Shown here in pieces: positions 1 to 9,109 of a stretch of 64,000 nucleotides of DNA (the first letter of the stretch is position 1; each line of letters starts with the position of its first letter). The DNA is from Yoonia rosea. GTDB lineage: Bacteria > Pseudomonadota > Alphaproteobacteria > Rhodobacterales > Rhodobacteraceae. A model generated the notes under the pieces. That model did no database searches. It was given only the letters and a program-made list of their open reading frames with translations, and was not told where the DNA came from. Where the stretch lies: positions 1,736,001 through 1,800,000 of the forward strand of contig NZ_FTPR01000001.1 of assembly GCF_900156505.1 (NCBI RefSeq). Reading direction: 5' to 3'. Position numbers and translations under genes: made by a program.

Positions 1-648
1 GACCTTGCAATCAAGGCGGCGCACAAATTCCATATCATGCTCCACCACGACAACCGCCCGCGTCTTGGCCGCTTCTTTGAGGATGTCGGTTGTCTTTTCA
101 CGCTCTTCGGGCGTCATACCTGCCGCGGGTTCATCGACCAGCATCAAGCGCGGTTCCTGCGCCAGCAACATCCCGATTTCGAGCCACTGTTTCTGGCCAT
201 GGCTCAGCTCGCCTGCCACACGCGTCAGGCTGTCAGACAGGCCGACCTGTCCCGCGATAGCCTCAATCCGTTCCGCGTTGGACTTTGTTTTCTTGTGCAT
301 CAGCACGGCAAAGGGCCCACGCGGATTTTTCAGCGCCATGGCAAGGTTCTGACGGACGGTCTGCGCCTCGAATACGGTCGGTTTCTGGAACTTCCGCCCG
401 ATCCCTTCGCGGGCAATCTGGCTTTCGGACATGCCAAGAAGCGAAATATTCCGGTCCCCCCAGATCACATGCCCCGTGTCCGGCTTTGTCTTGCCGGTCA
501 CGATATCCATGAAGGTCGTTTTCCCGGCACCGTTGGGGCCAATGATCGCACGCAGCTCGGTCGGGGCGAAATTGATCGACAGGTTATTGATCGCACGGAA
601 CCCGTCAAAGGTGACAGTGACGCCCGAGACTTCCAAAAGCATGCTCAT
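1..648 (-). CDS. urtD: Urea ABC transporter ATP-binding protein UrtD (partial, C-terminus outside window)
   Basis: ATPase subunit that powers urea import through the UrtB/UrtC channel on the cytoplasmic face. Translating leftward from 648 gives 216 codons and no stop, so the C-terminus lies beyond the window edge. Walker A GPNGAGKTT is at residues 37-45, the ABC signature LSHGQ at 148-152 and Walker B LMLVDEP at 168-174. The H-loop stretch VVVEHDMEF is near residue 204. The ATG overlaps the urtC stop (ATGA), so the two genes are translationally coupled. Order urtA-B-C then this gene, plus the RKFQKPTVFE stretch before the helical domain, favours UrtD over UrtE. Confidence 0.93.
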   Translation of the reverse strand, partial: MSMLLEVSGVTVTFDGFRAINNLSINFAPTELRAIIGPNGAGKTTFMDIVTGKTKPDTGHVIWGDRNISLLGMSESQIAREGIGRKFQKPTVFEAQTVRQNLAMALKNPRGPFAVLMHKKTKSNAERIEAIAGQVGLSDSLTRVAGELSHGQKQWLEIGMLLAQEPRLMLVDEPAAGMTPEEREKTTDILKEAAKTRAVVVVEHDMEFVRRLDCKV

Positions 649-1811
649 GGTTGCTTCCTCACCAGCAGGTCAAAGAGGCCGCCAATCCCTTTGGGGAAAA
701 ACAATGTGACGGCGACAAAGGAGAAGCCCAAGAGCACCAGCCACCAATCGGTCCATTGGATGACGTAGAAGCCAAGGTTGATGTCGGGCGCTCCGCCGCC
801 GGTAAACCAGCTCGACAACAGCGACACAAAGGCCGCACCGATCACCGCGCCATACAGTCGCCCGCGCCCGCCGATGGCGACCCAGACCGCCAGATAGATC
901 GACGCGATCGGCGCGATTTCACCGGGGTTGATGATACCTGCCTGCGGATAATACAGCGCCCCTGCGATGCCTGCGACGACAGCCGTGGTCGTAAAGACAA
1001 AGAGTTTGTAGCTTTCGACATGGTAGCCCAGAAAGCGCACCCGCGCTTCGTTATCGCGGATCCCTTTGATCACGCTGCCCATCTTGCCCGACACGATCCA
1101 CGCAAAGAACACATATCCGGCGGCCAGTGCGACAGCCGAGGCGATGAAGAAAACAATCGAGATACTTGCCTGCGACGCATCCTCGAACCCAGGGATATTC
1201 TGCAGGCCTGACAGGCCGTTGTTGCCGCGCAAGCCGCTATCGTTCTGGAAAAGATAAAGCGCGAGGGCCAACGTCATCGCTTGGGTGAGGATCGACAGAT
1301 ACACACCCGTCACCCGTGACCGGAACGCCAGCCAGCCAAAGACCAGCGCCAGCAGACCCGGGACAAGTACGACCATCAGCAATTGCAAGAACAGACTATC
1401 CGCAAAGCCCCAGATCAGCGGGAATTCGGAACTGCCCACAACTCCGAAAATCTGGTTTCCGATGGCGTCGGACACTTCCTGCGGGGTCGGCGGGATCGGC
1501 TGGCCTGCGAAGCTGTCGATCACGATCCCTTCGGTGCGGGCGTACATCAACCACATGCCGACGGCATAGCCGCCGATGCCGAAGAATGCGAAATGACCCA
1601 ATGACAGGATACCGCAATAGCCCCAAACCACATCCATCGCGATGGCAACAAGACAAAGGCAAAGCGTCTTGCCCAGTGTTTTGACAAATGAGGTCGAGAT
1701 CAGATCAACGCCCGTGACCTCGGAAAGAAGTGTCACGACGATGGTGAATACCGCAAGGATCGCGATGAACCACAAGACCGACGGGTTTTCGGCAAGGAAT
1801 GATTTCCGCAT
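645..1811 (-). CDS. urtC: Urea ABC transporter permease UrtC
   Basis: Second membrane subunit of the urea importer, LivM-type permease family. 388 residues, almost entirely hydrophobic helices. The first membrane segment is at about residues 12-32, and a soluble insert (about 105-135, with the GQPIPPTPQEV stretch) separates the early helices. The conserved cytoplasmic coupling loop with IKGIRDNEARVRFLGY is near residue 250. The start at 1811 lies 3 nt downstream of the urtB stop, and the stop overlaps the urtD start. Length and position match UrtC of other proteobacteria. Confidence 0.94.
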   Translation of the reverse strand: MRKSFLAENPSVLWFIAILAVFTIVVTLLSEVTGVDLISTSFVKTLGKTLCLCLVAIAMDVVWGYCGILSLGHFAFFGIGGYAVGMWLMYARTEGIVIDSFAGQPIPPTPQEVSDAIGNQIFGVVGSSEFPLIWGFADSLFLQLLMVVLVPGLLALVFGWLAFRSRVTGVYLSILTQAMTLALALYLFQNDSGLRGNNGLSGLQNIPGFEDASQASISIVFFIASAVALAAGYVFFAWIVSGKMGSVIKGIRDNEARVRFLGYHVESYKLFVFTTTAVVAGIAGALYYPQAGIINPGEIAPIASIYLAVWVAIGGRGRLYGAVIGAAFVSLLSSWFTGGGAPDINLGFYVIQWTDWWLVLLGFSFVAVTLFFPKGIGGLFDLLVRKQP

Positions 1812-1814
1812 AAC

Positions 1815-3758
1815 TTAATCCGCCGCCGCGCGGCCCTTGAGGGCGACGATGCCCTTTGGCCGGAATTGAATGAAGAGGATGATGAAGAGGATCATATAGG
1901 TCTGTGCGGCCAGTGTGTTGGACGGGTTCAACCACTCGATCCCTTTTTGCAGGAACCCGATCAGCGACGCGCCAGCCAGCGTACCCCAGACGTTGCCCAC
2001 ACCGCCCACAACCACGGTCATAAAGCTTTGCACGATGTAATCGGCCCCCATCTCGGAGGTGACTTTGGCGTAAAGCCCGATGGCAACACCGGCGATGCCG
2101 GCGATGCCAGAGCCAAGACCAAAGGTCAGCATATTGATCTTGTCAGGGTTAATCCCCATCGAGGCCGCCATGCCGGGGTTTTGCGTCACAGCACGCACTT
2201 CCAGCCCCAGCCGCGTGCGTTTGAGGACAAACAGGATCAAGCCCAGAAACAGCAGCGCCAGCACGAAAATCGCAATGCGGATATAGCTGATCGCGATGAC
2301 ATCGTTGAACACGAGCGCCCCGTCCAGCCACTCCGGCGAGGTTAGTGGACGTGCTTGGGTGCCGAAGATATTCTTGGCCAACTGCTGCAACGCAATCGAG
2401 ATGCCGAAAGTGGCCAGCAGCGTTTCCAGTGGACGGTGATAGAGATGCCGGATCACCAGACGCTCCATCGCGACACCAGCACCAAAGGTAATCGCAAAAG
2501 CCAAAGGCAGCGCGATGATGATCGACAGCGTATAGTCCGGCACAAACTGTTGCACGACGAAGCCGGTGTAGGCCCCCATCATGATAAATTCGCCATGGGC
2601 CATATTGATCACGCCCATGACGCCGAAAGTGATGGCGAGGCCAATAGCCGCGAGAAAATAGATCGAGGCGAGTGACAGCGCATCCAGCCCCAGATCAATG
2701 CCCTGGCTGACGGCAACGCGGGTTTCAACGGCTGCGAGCGCCTTTTCGGCGGCATCGGTGATGACTGGATCAGGTTCGTCATATTGTAGATAAAAGACAT
2801 GTCCCGCGATCGAAGCCTCTTGTGCCTCGGGCGTTACGCGCGGGGCCACCAGACCCTCGGCCGCGAGGGCATCATAGGCGGTCGCGCGTGCCGCATCAGT
2901 GTTCAGGGAGCGGACTGCGACCCCACCGACCATGCCACCCACGATATTAGCGACGAGCGCTTCGCGGATTTGGGGACTGGTCACAAGCGGAGGTGCAAGC
3001 TCTGCTGCGACCAGTCGGTCATAGGCGTCCTGCGCAGTCAGGTCGGCACCAATGGTCAGCACCTGTGCGACATTGGCATCATCGGGAAGGGCTACGGCCA
3101 CCTTCGGTTGGGTCGACAAGACGGTGTTCAGTACCGCACGGACATCAACCGAAAGGTCGTCAGCCATGCCTGCGATGGCGGCAATCCGCGCCTCTTGCGT
3201 ATCGCCAAACAGGACCGCAAGCATTCCGGCAAGACGCTCTTTGGTTTCTTTGAGGGTTGGATCAGGCTCTCCTGCGATCGAAGCCTGCAACGGGCCAAGC
3301 TGGCTGGCATCCATACTGCGGGCGATGGCATCAACCGCGGCTTGGCGTTTGGTGATGTCGGGATCGGACAGCTGGAACTGCACGAGTGCATCGCCGATGG
3401 CACGGCGCACACCGCCATTGGGGCGGGCCTCGCTCAGGCCATCGTCATTCGCAACTGTGATTGTCGTGTTCGTATCAAGATCGACAAGTGTGATCGCGTC
3501 ATCTTCTTCAACAGCACGGAAGAACAAACCGTCACTGTCACGCTGTACGATTTCGCGGTCGCGCCATGCCTCAAGAAATGGCAGCGCCTGTGGCAGACCG
3601 CTTGCAACCAGATCATCGAGCACCACACCGACACTTTGGCGACCGGGGCTCAACACCTCGCCCTGATGGGTTTGCAGGATGTCTTGCAGGGTTTGTGCCT
3701 GCAAAGATGCAGGCAAAATCAGGCACAAGGACAGCGCCAATGAGAGCAATCGCAGCAT
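1815..3758 (-). CDS. urtB: Urea ABC transporter permease UrtB (with long extracytoplasmic N-terminal domain)
   Basis: First permease of the urea importer. The 647-residue protein begins with a clear signal peptide (MLRLLSLALSLCLILPASLQA), then about 330 residues of soluble helical sequence predicted to lie in the periplasm. A LivH-type permease with roughly eight membrane segments follows from about residue 355. The LivH hallmark GVINMAHGEFIMMGAY is near residue 380, and the coupling loop with LGLEVRAVTQNPGMAASMG is near 520. The soluble front half is typical of UrtB and distinguishes it from amino-acid LivH, which is about 300 residues. urtC follows after 3 nt. The 71-nt gap to urtA holds a strong hairpin. 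Confidence 0.94.
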   Translation of the reverse strand: MLRLLSLALSLCLILPASLQAQTLQDILQTHQGEVLSPGRQSVGVVLDDLVASGLPQALPFLEAWRDREIVQRDSDGLFFRAVEEDDAITLVDLDTNTTITVANDDGLSEARPNGGVRRAIGDALVQFQLSDPDITKRQAAVDAIARSMDASQLGPLQASIAGEPDPTLKETKERLAGMLAVLFGDTQEARIAAIAGMADDLSVDVRAVLNTVLSTQPKVAVALPDDANVAQVLTIGADLTAQDAYDRLVAAELAPPLVTSPQIREALVANIVGGMVGGVAVRSLNTDAARATAYDALAAEGLVAPRVTPEAQEASIAGHVFYLQYDEPDPVITDAAEKALAAVETRVAVSQGIDLGLDALSLASIYFLAAIGLAITFGVMGVINMAHGEFIMMGAYTGFVVQQFVPDYTLSIIIALPLAFAITFGAGVAMERLVIRHLYHRPLETLLATFGISIALQQLAKNIFGTQARPLTSPEWLDGALVFNDVIAISYIRIAIFVLALLFLGLILFVLKRTRLGLEVRAVTQNPGMAASMGINPDKINMLTFGLGSGIAGIAGVAIGLYAKVTSEMGADYIVQSFMTVVVGGVGNVWGTLAGASLIGFLQKGIEWLNPSNTLAAQTYMILFIILFIQFRPKGIVALKGRAAAD

Positions 3759-3790
3759 GTGGATTCAAGCCGATATTGTGAGGGAGGGGT

Positions 3791-3820
3791 TCAGGGACGC
3801 ATTGGATTATGCGTCCCTGA
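3791..3820 (-). other. Intercistronic hairpin between urtA and urtB
   Basis: A perfect 12-bp inverted repeat (TCAGGGACGCAT and its complement) with a 6-nt loop sits between the urtA stop and the urtB start. No T-run follows it on the transcribed strand, so it is unlikely to be a full intrinsic terminator. In ABC importer operons such a hairpin usually protects the 3' end of the binding-protein message, or gives partial read-through, so that the binding protein outnumbers the permease. That role here is inferred. Confidence 0.75.
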
Positions 3821-3829
3821 TCGGCTGCT

Positions 3830-5110
3830 TTAGTAGTTGGAAGTCAACTGCACACAGGTTTCGGTTTCGGTGTTGTACATCCCGCAACCCAGTGTTTGCC
3901 AATCCGACACCAGCACCGCAGATTCCGGCAGATAATCGGTCCATGCATCACCTGGCACCTCAGAGGTCTGGCTGATGATATCGAACTGGCCGTCAGCGGT
4001 GATCTCACCGATCAGCACTGGCTTGGCGAGGTGGTGGTTTGGCAGCATGACCGCCGTACCGCCTGTCAGGTTCGGGAATTCCTGCCCGTACATGGCTTCG
4101 CGCACTGCATCGACATCTGTCGTGCCCGCTTCGGTCACTGCGTTCACCCACATGTTGAAGCCGATATAGTGGGCTTCCATCGGGTCGTTGGTGACACGGT
4201 CTTCGCCCATTTTGGCTTTCCATGCCGCGACCCATTCGTCGTTCAGTTCGGATTCAGCGGACTGGAAATAGTTCCACGCGGCCAAGTGACCGACAAGGTC
4301 GGATGTATCCAGACCCGACAGCTCTTCCTCACCCACCGAGAAGGCCACAACAGGCAGGTCATCGGCAGAGACACCCGCCGCCGCCAGCTCTTTGTAGAAC
4401 CCGATGTTCGCATCACCGTTGATGGTTGAAATGACGCCAACCTGCTTGCCGTCTGCACCCAGTGCGACAACGTCAGCAACGATTGTGGCCCAGTCGGAAT
4501 GACCGAAAGGCGTGTAGTTCACAAAGATATCCTCGGCAGGGATGCCTTTGGACTGCAAATAGGCCTCAAGGATGTTGTTGGTTGTCCGTGGATAGACATA
4601 GTCTGTGCCCAAGAGCGCGAATTTCTCGACACCCAATTCTTCAAGGAAGTAATCCGTCGCAGGGATTGCCTGCTGATTTGGCGCGGCACCTGTGTAGAAC
4701 ACATTGCGCGAGCTTTCCTCGCCCTCATATTGCACAGGATAGAACATCAGCCCGTTCAGCTCTTCCAGTACCGGCAAAGCGGATTTGCGGCTGACCGAAG
4801 TCCAGCTGCCAAAGATCACGTCGACTTCGCTGACGGTCAGCAGTTCGCGCGCTTTTTCCGCGAACAGTGGCCAGTCAGATGCCGGATCGACGACAACTGC
4901 TTCAATCTCACACCCGAGCAGGCCGCCAGCGGCGTTCTGGTTCTCGATCAGCAATTCCATTGTGTCTTTAAGCGTGGTTTCGGAAATCGCCATCGTGCCA
5001 GAGAGCGAGTGAAGCACGCCCACTTTGATTGGATCGGCGCATTGTGCAGCAGCGATAGATGTCGTGCCAAGCAAGGCAGTCAATGCAAGTGCAGAAGTTC
5101 TAAAGGTCAT
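3830..5110 (-). CDS. urtA: Urea ABC transporter substrate-binding protein UrtA
   Basis: Periplasmic urea-binding receptor, 426 residues from the start at 5110. The start was chosen because MTFRTSALALTALLGTTSIA begins a normal signal peptide cleaved near AAA-QC, giving the mature start ADPIKVGVLHSLSGTMAIS that is typical of the type I binding-protein fold (Peripla_BP_5). An upstream in-frame extension to 5287 is GC-rich filler without signal-peptide character. The stretch MFYPVQYEGEESSRNVFYTG is characteristic of the UrtA/AmiC branch. First gene of the urtABCD operon. A 399-nt regulatory gap lies upstream. Confidence 0.95.
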   Translation of the reverse strand: MTFRTSALALTALLGTTSIAAAQCADPIKVGVLHSLSGTMAISETTLKDTMELLIENQNAAGGLLGCEIEAVVVDPASDWPLFAEKARELLTVSEVDVIFGSWTSVSRKSALPVLEELNGLMFYPVQYEGEESSRNVFYTGAAPNQQAIPATDYFLEELGVEKFALLGTDYVYPRTTNNILEAYLQSKGIPAEDIFVNYTPFGHSDWATIVADVVALGADGKQVGVISTINGDANIGFYKELAAAGVSADDLPVVAFSVGEEELSGLDTSDLVGHLAAWNYFQSAESELNDEWVAAWKAKMGEDRVTNDPMEAHYIGFNMWVNAVTEAGTTDVDAVREAMYGQEFPNLTGGTAVMLPNHHLAKPVLIGEITADGQFDIISQTSEVPGDAWTDYLPESAVLVSDWQTLGCGMYNTETETCVQLTSNY

Positions 5111-5509
5111 AGTCTTTTGGTCCCCGTTGTCGTTGCGGGATGCTGCGTCAGGAAACCAATTCCCTTTGCAACCCTGGACCAACCCAATAGGAAGGACCCG
5201 CAACAGTGATGTTGTAGTCGCGTGAAGGGAGCGATCTTGCAGGATAGCCCTTTGCGCGACGCCGAAGTTTTTCTTCGGACGCCTCAAAATGGTGCTGCAC
5301 TGCAGAAATATGCTAGCGATTTCGCATTGAACCTATCGCCTCACGCCTCAGCGCCTATAAAAATAGCGGCGACCGGCTTTTCGCCTAATTTTTTATCAGT
5401 TTTTGCGCCTTAAGGTGAACATGAAATGAATCTGGCCGCCCAACTTCGAGATGATTCCAATGAATTTGTCGCAGTTCTGTCGAAAAGGATCATATGCAGA
5501 CAGCGCTGG
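5111..5509. promoter_or_regulatory. urtA upstream region with NtrC-like half-palindrome
   Basis: No gene is seen between urtA (leftward) and the nagA stop. The stretch is AT-richer than its surroundings, with T-runs near 5390, and presumably carries the urt promoter. On the urtA-sense strand, 5296-5280 reads AGCACCATTTTGAGGCG. By eye this matches 10 of 14 specified positions of the enterobacterial NtrC consensus TGCACCANNNTGGTGCA, about 170 nt before the urtA ATG. Nitrogen control of urea uptake is expected from other proteobacteria; this particular site is a weak inference. Confidence 0.35.
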
Positions 5510-6634
5510 CTAGGCTTTTGCCGGCGTCAAAGACTGCGTCATCGTCCCCAGAACCCTGCTCGCGGTATCCAGCAGCAACAGGTCATCGGTACACCGTTCT
5601 AACACATGCGCCAACCGGGGGTGTCCAATCAGCGTGGCAGGTGTCGTCACGACCATACGCAACGCATCCGCAAGCGGGATCCCTATATGATGGACCATCC
5701 GCCGCATGCCTTCGGCTTGGGTAAGATGCGCGCCCGCCAGATTGCCTCCGGCATTGACCAACCGCCCCTCTTGCAGGCGGATTGTCTGACCGTAGAGCGT
5801 GAATTGCGGCTCGCCGCCGACTGTTGCCATCGCATCCGACACCAGAAACGGCGCGGAGCCTGCGGCACAGGCCCGCAATGCAAGGCGCAGCATACGGTCA
5901 TCCACATGCACCCCGTCACAGATCATGCCAAAGGCAATCCCGGCGTTCAAAATCGCACCCACGGCGCCCGGCGCGCGGCTTGTCATCGATGACATGGCGT
6001 TGAACAGATGCGTTCCGCAGCGGGCGCCCGCCTTGATCGCCGCTTCGACCTCTTCGGCGGTGGCATCCGTATGCCCGAGCGAGACAATTGCGCCCATTTC
6101 GGCCAGTAAGGCGATTTGCGCAGGCGTCGCGGCCTCTGGTGCGAGGGTAATCATCACGGCAACCCCTGCCTTGCGCAGATCGGACACGATGGTCAGCGTG
6201 TCCTGATCTAATGGACGGATACACTCCGCGCGATGCGTCCCCCGCTTTGCGACACTGATATGCGGGCCTTCAATGTGCAGCCCCAGAATATCCGGGGCAT
6301 CTTTTGCGGCAATCGCGGCGGCTGCCGCTTGTGCAAGCACAGCCGGATGGTCAGTGATGACCGTTGGTAAAATCGCGGCCGTCCCGAAGCGGCGGTGCGC
6401 GGCCGCAATCTGTGCAATGCCGTCAACTGTGGGGGTATTGTTCAGAAGGACGCCACCACCGCCGTTGACCTGCAAGTCAACAAAGCCGGGTGTCAAAAGC
6501 CCGGAAAGTGCGGTGGCCGGAACCGACGCGCGCGATGTCTCGACGATCATACCGTCTGCTACGCGCACAGCCATGTCGTCCACGATGTCCTGGCCATCAA
6601 AGAAACGGTCAGGTTTGAACCAGCCGTCCGTCAT
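5510..6634 (-). CDS. nagA: N-acetylglucosamine-6-phosphate deacetylase
   Basis: Hydrolyses GlcNAc-6-phosphate to glucosamine-6-phosphate and acetate in chitin or peptidoglycan amino-sugar catabolism (cytoplasmic, amidohydrolase superfamily). 374 residues from MTDGWFKPDRFFDG. The metal and substrate motifs appear in family order: TPGFVDLQVNGGGG (about 50), HIEGPH (about 121), VSLGHTDA (about 184), GTHLFNAMSSM (about 204), CDGVHVDD (about 237) and the catalytic Asp in LVSDAMATVGGE (about 261). The ATG overlaps the stop of the upstream kinase (ATGA), so the pair is coupled. The start 12 codons further up is less likely because it lies inside the kinase gene. No nagB deaminase is seen in the window. 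Confidence 0.93.
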   Translation of the reverse strand: MTDGWFKPDRFFDGQDIVDDMAVRVADGMIVETSRASVPATALSGLLTPGFVDLQVNGGGGVLLNNTPTVDGIAQIAAAHRRFGTAAILPTVITDHPAVLAQAAAAAIAAKDAPDILGLHIEGPHISVAKRGTHRAECIRPLDQDTLTIVSDLRKAGVAVMITLAPEAATPAQIALLAEMGAIVSLGHTDATAEEVEAAIKAGARCGTHLFNAMSSMTSRAPGAVGAILNAGIAFGMICDGVHVDDRMLRLALRACAAGSAPFLVSDAMATVGGEPQFTLYGQTIRLQEGRLVNAGGNLAGAHLTQAEGMRRMVHHIGIPLADALRMVVTTPATLIGHPRLAHVLERCTDDLLLLDTASRVLGTMTQSLTPAKA

Positions 6635-7551
6635 ACCGTGAGCCCCGTAGCATCGCGATGATCCATCCACGCCGCATAGGCGGCACCACGCGCACCACTG
6701 GCGTCACCCCCTTGCGCCAAGGCAAGCGGGGCGGCAGCGAAACCGTCAATCTGCGCGTTTTTGCCGGCAACCCGCAAATCGGCAATCACATCAGGGATAG
6801 CCGTGAGCCCGCCGCCCAGAACGATCACATCAGGATCAATTGTGAGCGTGAGGTGATGCAGCACCTCAGCCACAAGCGCGCACCAAATCGCCCAGACCTG
6901 CGCCATATCCGTCGTGCGCCGCGCAGCAATCTCATGCGTGCTCAGGTCCATTCCCGTGACGAATGCGGCCAGACGTTGCAAACCGGGCCCCGAGATATAC
7001 CCCTCGATACATCCTTTCCGCCCGCAACCGCAGTCATAAATCGGCAGGCCATGTGCGGCGATAATCTGCGCAGGCGCCGCGATATGGCCAATTTCGCCAC
7101 CTGTCGCCGTCGGCCCTGTGCGCCATTTTTGGTCGATGACCAGACCCCCGCTCACACCTGTTCCGAGGATCAGCGCCATCACCACCGATTTCCCCTGCCC
7201 CGCACCGAACACGGCCTCGGACAAAGCCAGCGCGCGGCAATCATTCAGAAAAGTAATCCGGCGCCCCGCCCGCTGTTCTATGTCGGCGGGAAAAGGCCGC
7301 CCAGTGGCCGGCAGGTTATTCGCAAGCGCAAGGCCTGTCTGTGGGTTCACAAGACCCGCAGCACCGACGCCCACCGCAGCAACCGCGCCGGCAGCGTCCG
7401 AGGCCCACACGATCTGATCAACGACTGCATTTACGAGTTGGTCGTAATCTTCGGGGGTCGGAATCCGGTGGCGGGCAATCTCTTGCCACGCGGCATCAAA
7501 GACACGCGCCTCTATCTTTGTCCCGCCAAGATCAATGCCAAGGGTGTTCAT
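6631..7551 (-). CDS. ROK-family sugar kinase, probable N-acetylglucosamine kinase
   Basis: ATP-dependent hexose kinase of the ROK family, 306 residues from MNTLGIDLGGTKIEA. The phosphate-binding motif DLGGTK is at the N-terminus and a second glycine motif GTGVSGGLVI is near residue 118. The ROK zinc site CGCGRKGC is near 164-171, followed by the signature IEGYISGPGL. Its coupling to nagA makes GlcNAc the most likely substrate: the kinase would produce the GlcNAc-6-phosphate that NagA deacetylates. Glucokinase or mannokinase activity cannot be excluded from sequence. A start 7 codons upstream exists but precedes the conserved beginning. Confidence 0.85.
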   Translation of the reverse strand: MNTLGIDLGGTKIEARVFDAAWQEIARHRIPTPEDYDQLVNAVVDQIVWASDAAGAVAAVGVGAAGLVNPQTGLALANNLPATGRPFPADIEQRAGRRITFLNDCRALALSEAVFGAGQGKSVVMALILGTGVSGGLVIDQKWRTGPTATGGEIGHIAAPAQIIAAHGLPIYDCGCGRKGCIEGYISGPGLQRLAAFVTGMDLSTHEIAARRTTDMAQVWAIWCALVAEVLHHLTLTIDPDVIVLGGGLTAIPDVIADLRVAGKNAQIDGFAAAPLALAQGGDASGARGAAYAAWMDHRDATGLTV

Positions 7552-7654
7552 TACAGGGGTCCATCGGATCAAAGGGGCAGGATCGTCTTGTCACTGCCAG
7601 TTATCGTCGCGGTTTTCGTCAGGCAAGACAATGACAGGTTTTCCCATCGTCGCG

Positions 7655-9109
7655 TTAATGATGCAGTGCCGCGACGGTCTTGAGCACCGAGAAGCCGTAA
7701 AGCGCCTCGAACCCCTTTTCGCGCCCGTGACCGGAAAGGCCGCGACCGCCAAAGGGCAGCTCGACCCCGCCACCAGCGCCATAATTGTTGATAAACACCT
7801 GCCCCGCCCGCAGGGCACGCGCCACGCGCATCTGCCGCGCTCCGTTTTCGGACCAACAAGACGCGACAAGGCCAAACGCGGTGCCATTGGCGATGGCGAT
7901 TGCCTCTGCCTCATCCTCGAAGGGAATAATGACCTGTACGGGCCCGAAGATTTCATCCTGCGCCAGCGTGTGAGCAGGCGCGACATCTGCAAAGAGCGTT
8001 GGGGCAACATAGGCCCCACCTGCCGGGGCGTCCTCAACAATCTGTCCGCGTGCTGCTACCTCCAGATCGCTACCCTGCGCCAGAAAGCCCTCAACGATAT
8101 CTTTTTGCCGCAGCGACACCAAAGGCCCCACATCCAGATCCGCCATTGCGGGACCTGCCCGCAGCTGTGCGTAGCGGGCGGCCATTTCGGTGACCACCTG
8201 GTCATAAACACCGCGTTGCACCAATATCCGCGATGCAGCGGAACAGGTCTGTCCTGCATTCTGGATGCCTGCATTCACCAAGAACGGTAAAGCAGCCGCG
8301 ATATCCGCATCGTCAAACACCACCTGCGGTGATTTTCCCCCGAGTTCCAGCGTCACCGGCACAACATTTGCGCCGGCACTTTGCTGGATCAGTTTTCCCA
8401 CGCCGACCGAGCCAGTGAACGAAATGTGGTGCACGCCCTTATGCGCAGACAAAGCAGCCCCCGCCTCGGCACCCAATCCCGGCACGACATTCAGCGCGCC
8501 ATCAGGCAGCCCCGCCGCGCGGGCGATTTCGGCAAAGGCCAAGGCGGTCAGGCAGGCTTCTTCGGCGGGCTTGAGAACACAGGCATTGCCCATCGCCAAC
8601 GCAGCCCCCACCGAGCGCCCGATGATCTGCATCGGATAGTTCCAAGGGATGATATGGCCAGTCACACCATGCGGTTCGCGTAGGGTATAGACGGTATAGC
8701 CGTCCAGATAAGGGATCGTCTCGCCATGGACCTTGTCGGCAGCACCACCATAGAATTCCAGATAGCGTGCAAGCGCCAATACGTCGGCGCGCGCCTGTTT
8801 CAAGGGCTTGCCTACATCCATCGCTTCCAGTTGCGCCAACTCATCCACATGCGCCAGCACTGCCTGACCAATCTTGGCCAGCATCCGCCCGCGTTCCGCC
8901 GCCGTCGCTTTGCCCCATGCGCCCGAGAGCGCCGCTTCTGCCGCCGCGACCGCCGCCGCGATATCATCGGCCCCGCCACGGGCGATCTCGCACAGGGTGC
9001 TGCCATCAGAGGGGTTGATCAGCGCAAGGGTCTCGCCTGAGAGCGCGTCAACCCACTTGCCTGCAATGAAACACTTACGGGGGTCGATGTTGCGTGGTCG
9101 TAGCGTCAT
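7655..9109 (-). CDS. NAD(P)-dependent aldehyde dehydrogenase
   Basis: ALDH-superfamily oxidoreductase, 484 residues, full family length, cytoplasmic. The N-terminal CFIAGKWVDALSGETLALINP is followed by the cofactor-binding PWNYPMQ segment, the general-base Glu in TLELGGKSPQVVF and the catalytic Cys in NAGQTCSAASRI, near residue 290. Sequence style is closest to the betaine-aldehyde/gamma-aminobutyraldehyde branch, but the substrate cannot be assigned. It lies 103 nt upstream of the amino-sugar kinase on the same strand and may share its transcript. A functional link to GlcNAc catabolism is not obvious. Confidence 0.88.
   Translation of the reverse strand: MTLRPRNIDPRKCFIAGKWVDALSGETLALINPSDGSTLCEIARGGADDIAAAVAAAEAALSGAWGKATAAERGRMLAKIGQAVLAHVDELAQLEAMDVGKPLKQARADVLALARYLEFYGGAADKVHGETIPYLDGYTVYTLREPHGVTGHIIPWNYPMQIIGRSVGAALAMGNACVLKPAEEACLTALAFAEIARAAGLPDGALNVVPGLGAEAGAALSAHKGVHHISFTGSVGVGKLIQQSAGANVVPVTLELGGKSPQVVFDDADIAAALPFLVNAGIQNAGQTCSAASRILVQRGVYDQVVTEMAARYAQLRAGPAMADLDVGPLVSLRQKDIVEGFLAQGSDLEVAARGQIVEDAPAGGAYVAPTLFADVAPAHTLAQDEIFGPVQVIIPFEDEAEAIAIANGTAFGLVASCWSENGARQMRVARALRAGQVFINNYGAGGGVELPFGGRGLSGHGREKGFEALYGFSVLKTVAALHH

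Noticed and set aside
5167..5182. Sigma-54-like element (TTGGTCCAGGGTTGCA on the minus strand) upstream of urtA
   Set aside because: GG and GC are 9 nt apart instead of the required 10, and the -24 part differs from TTGGCAC, so I do not call a promoter.
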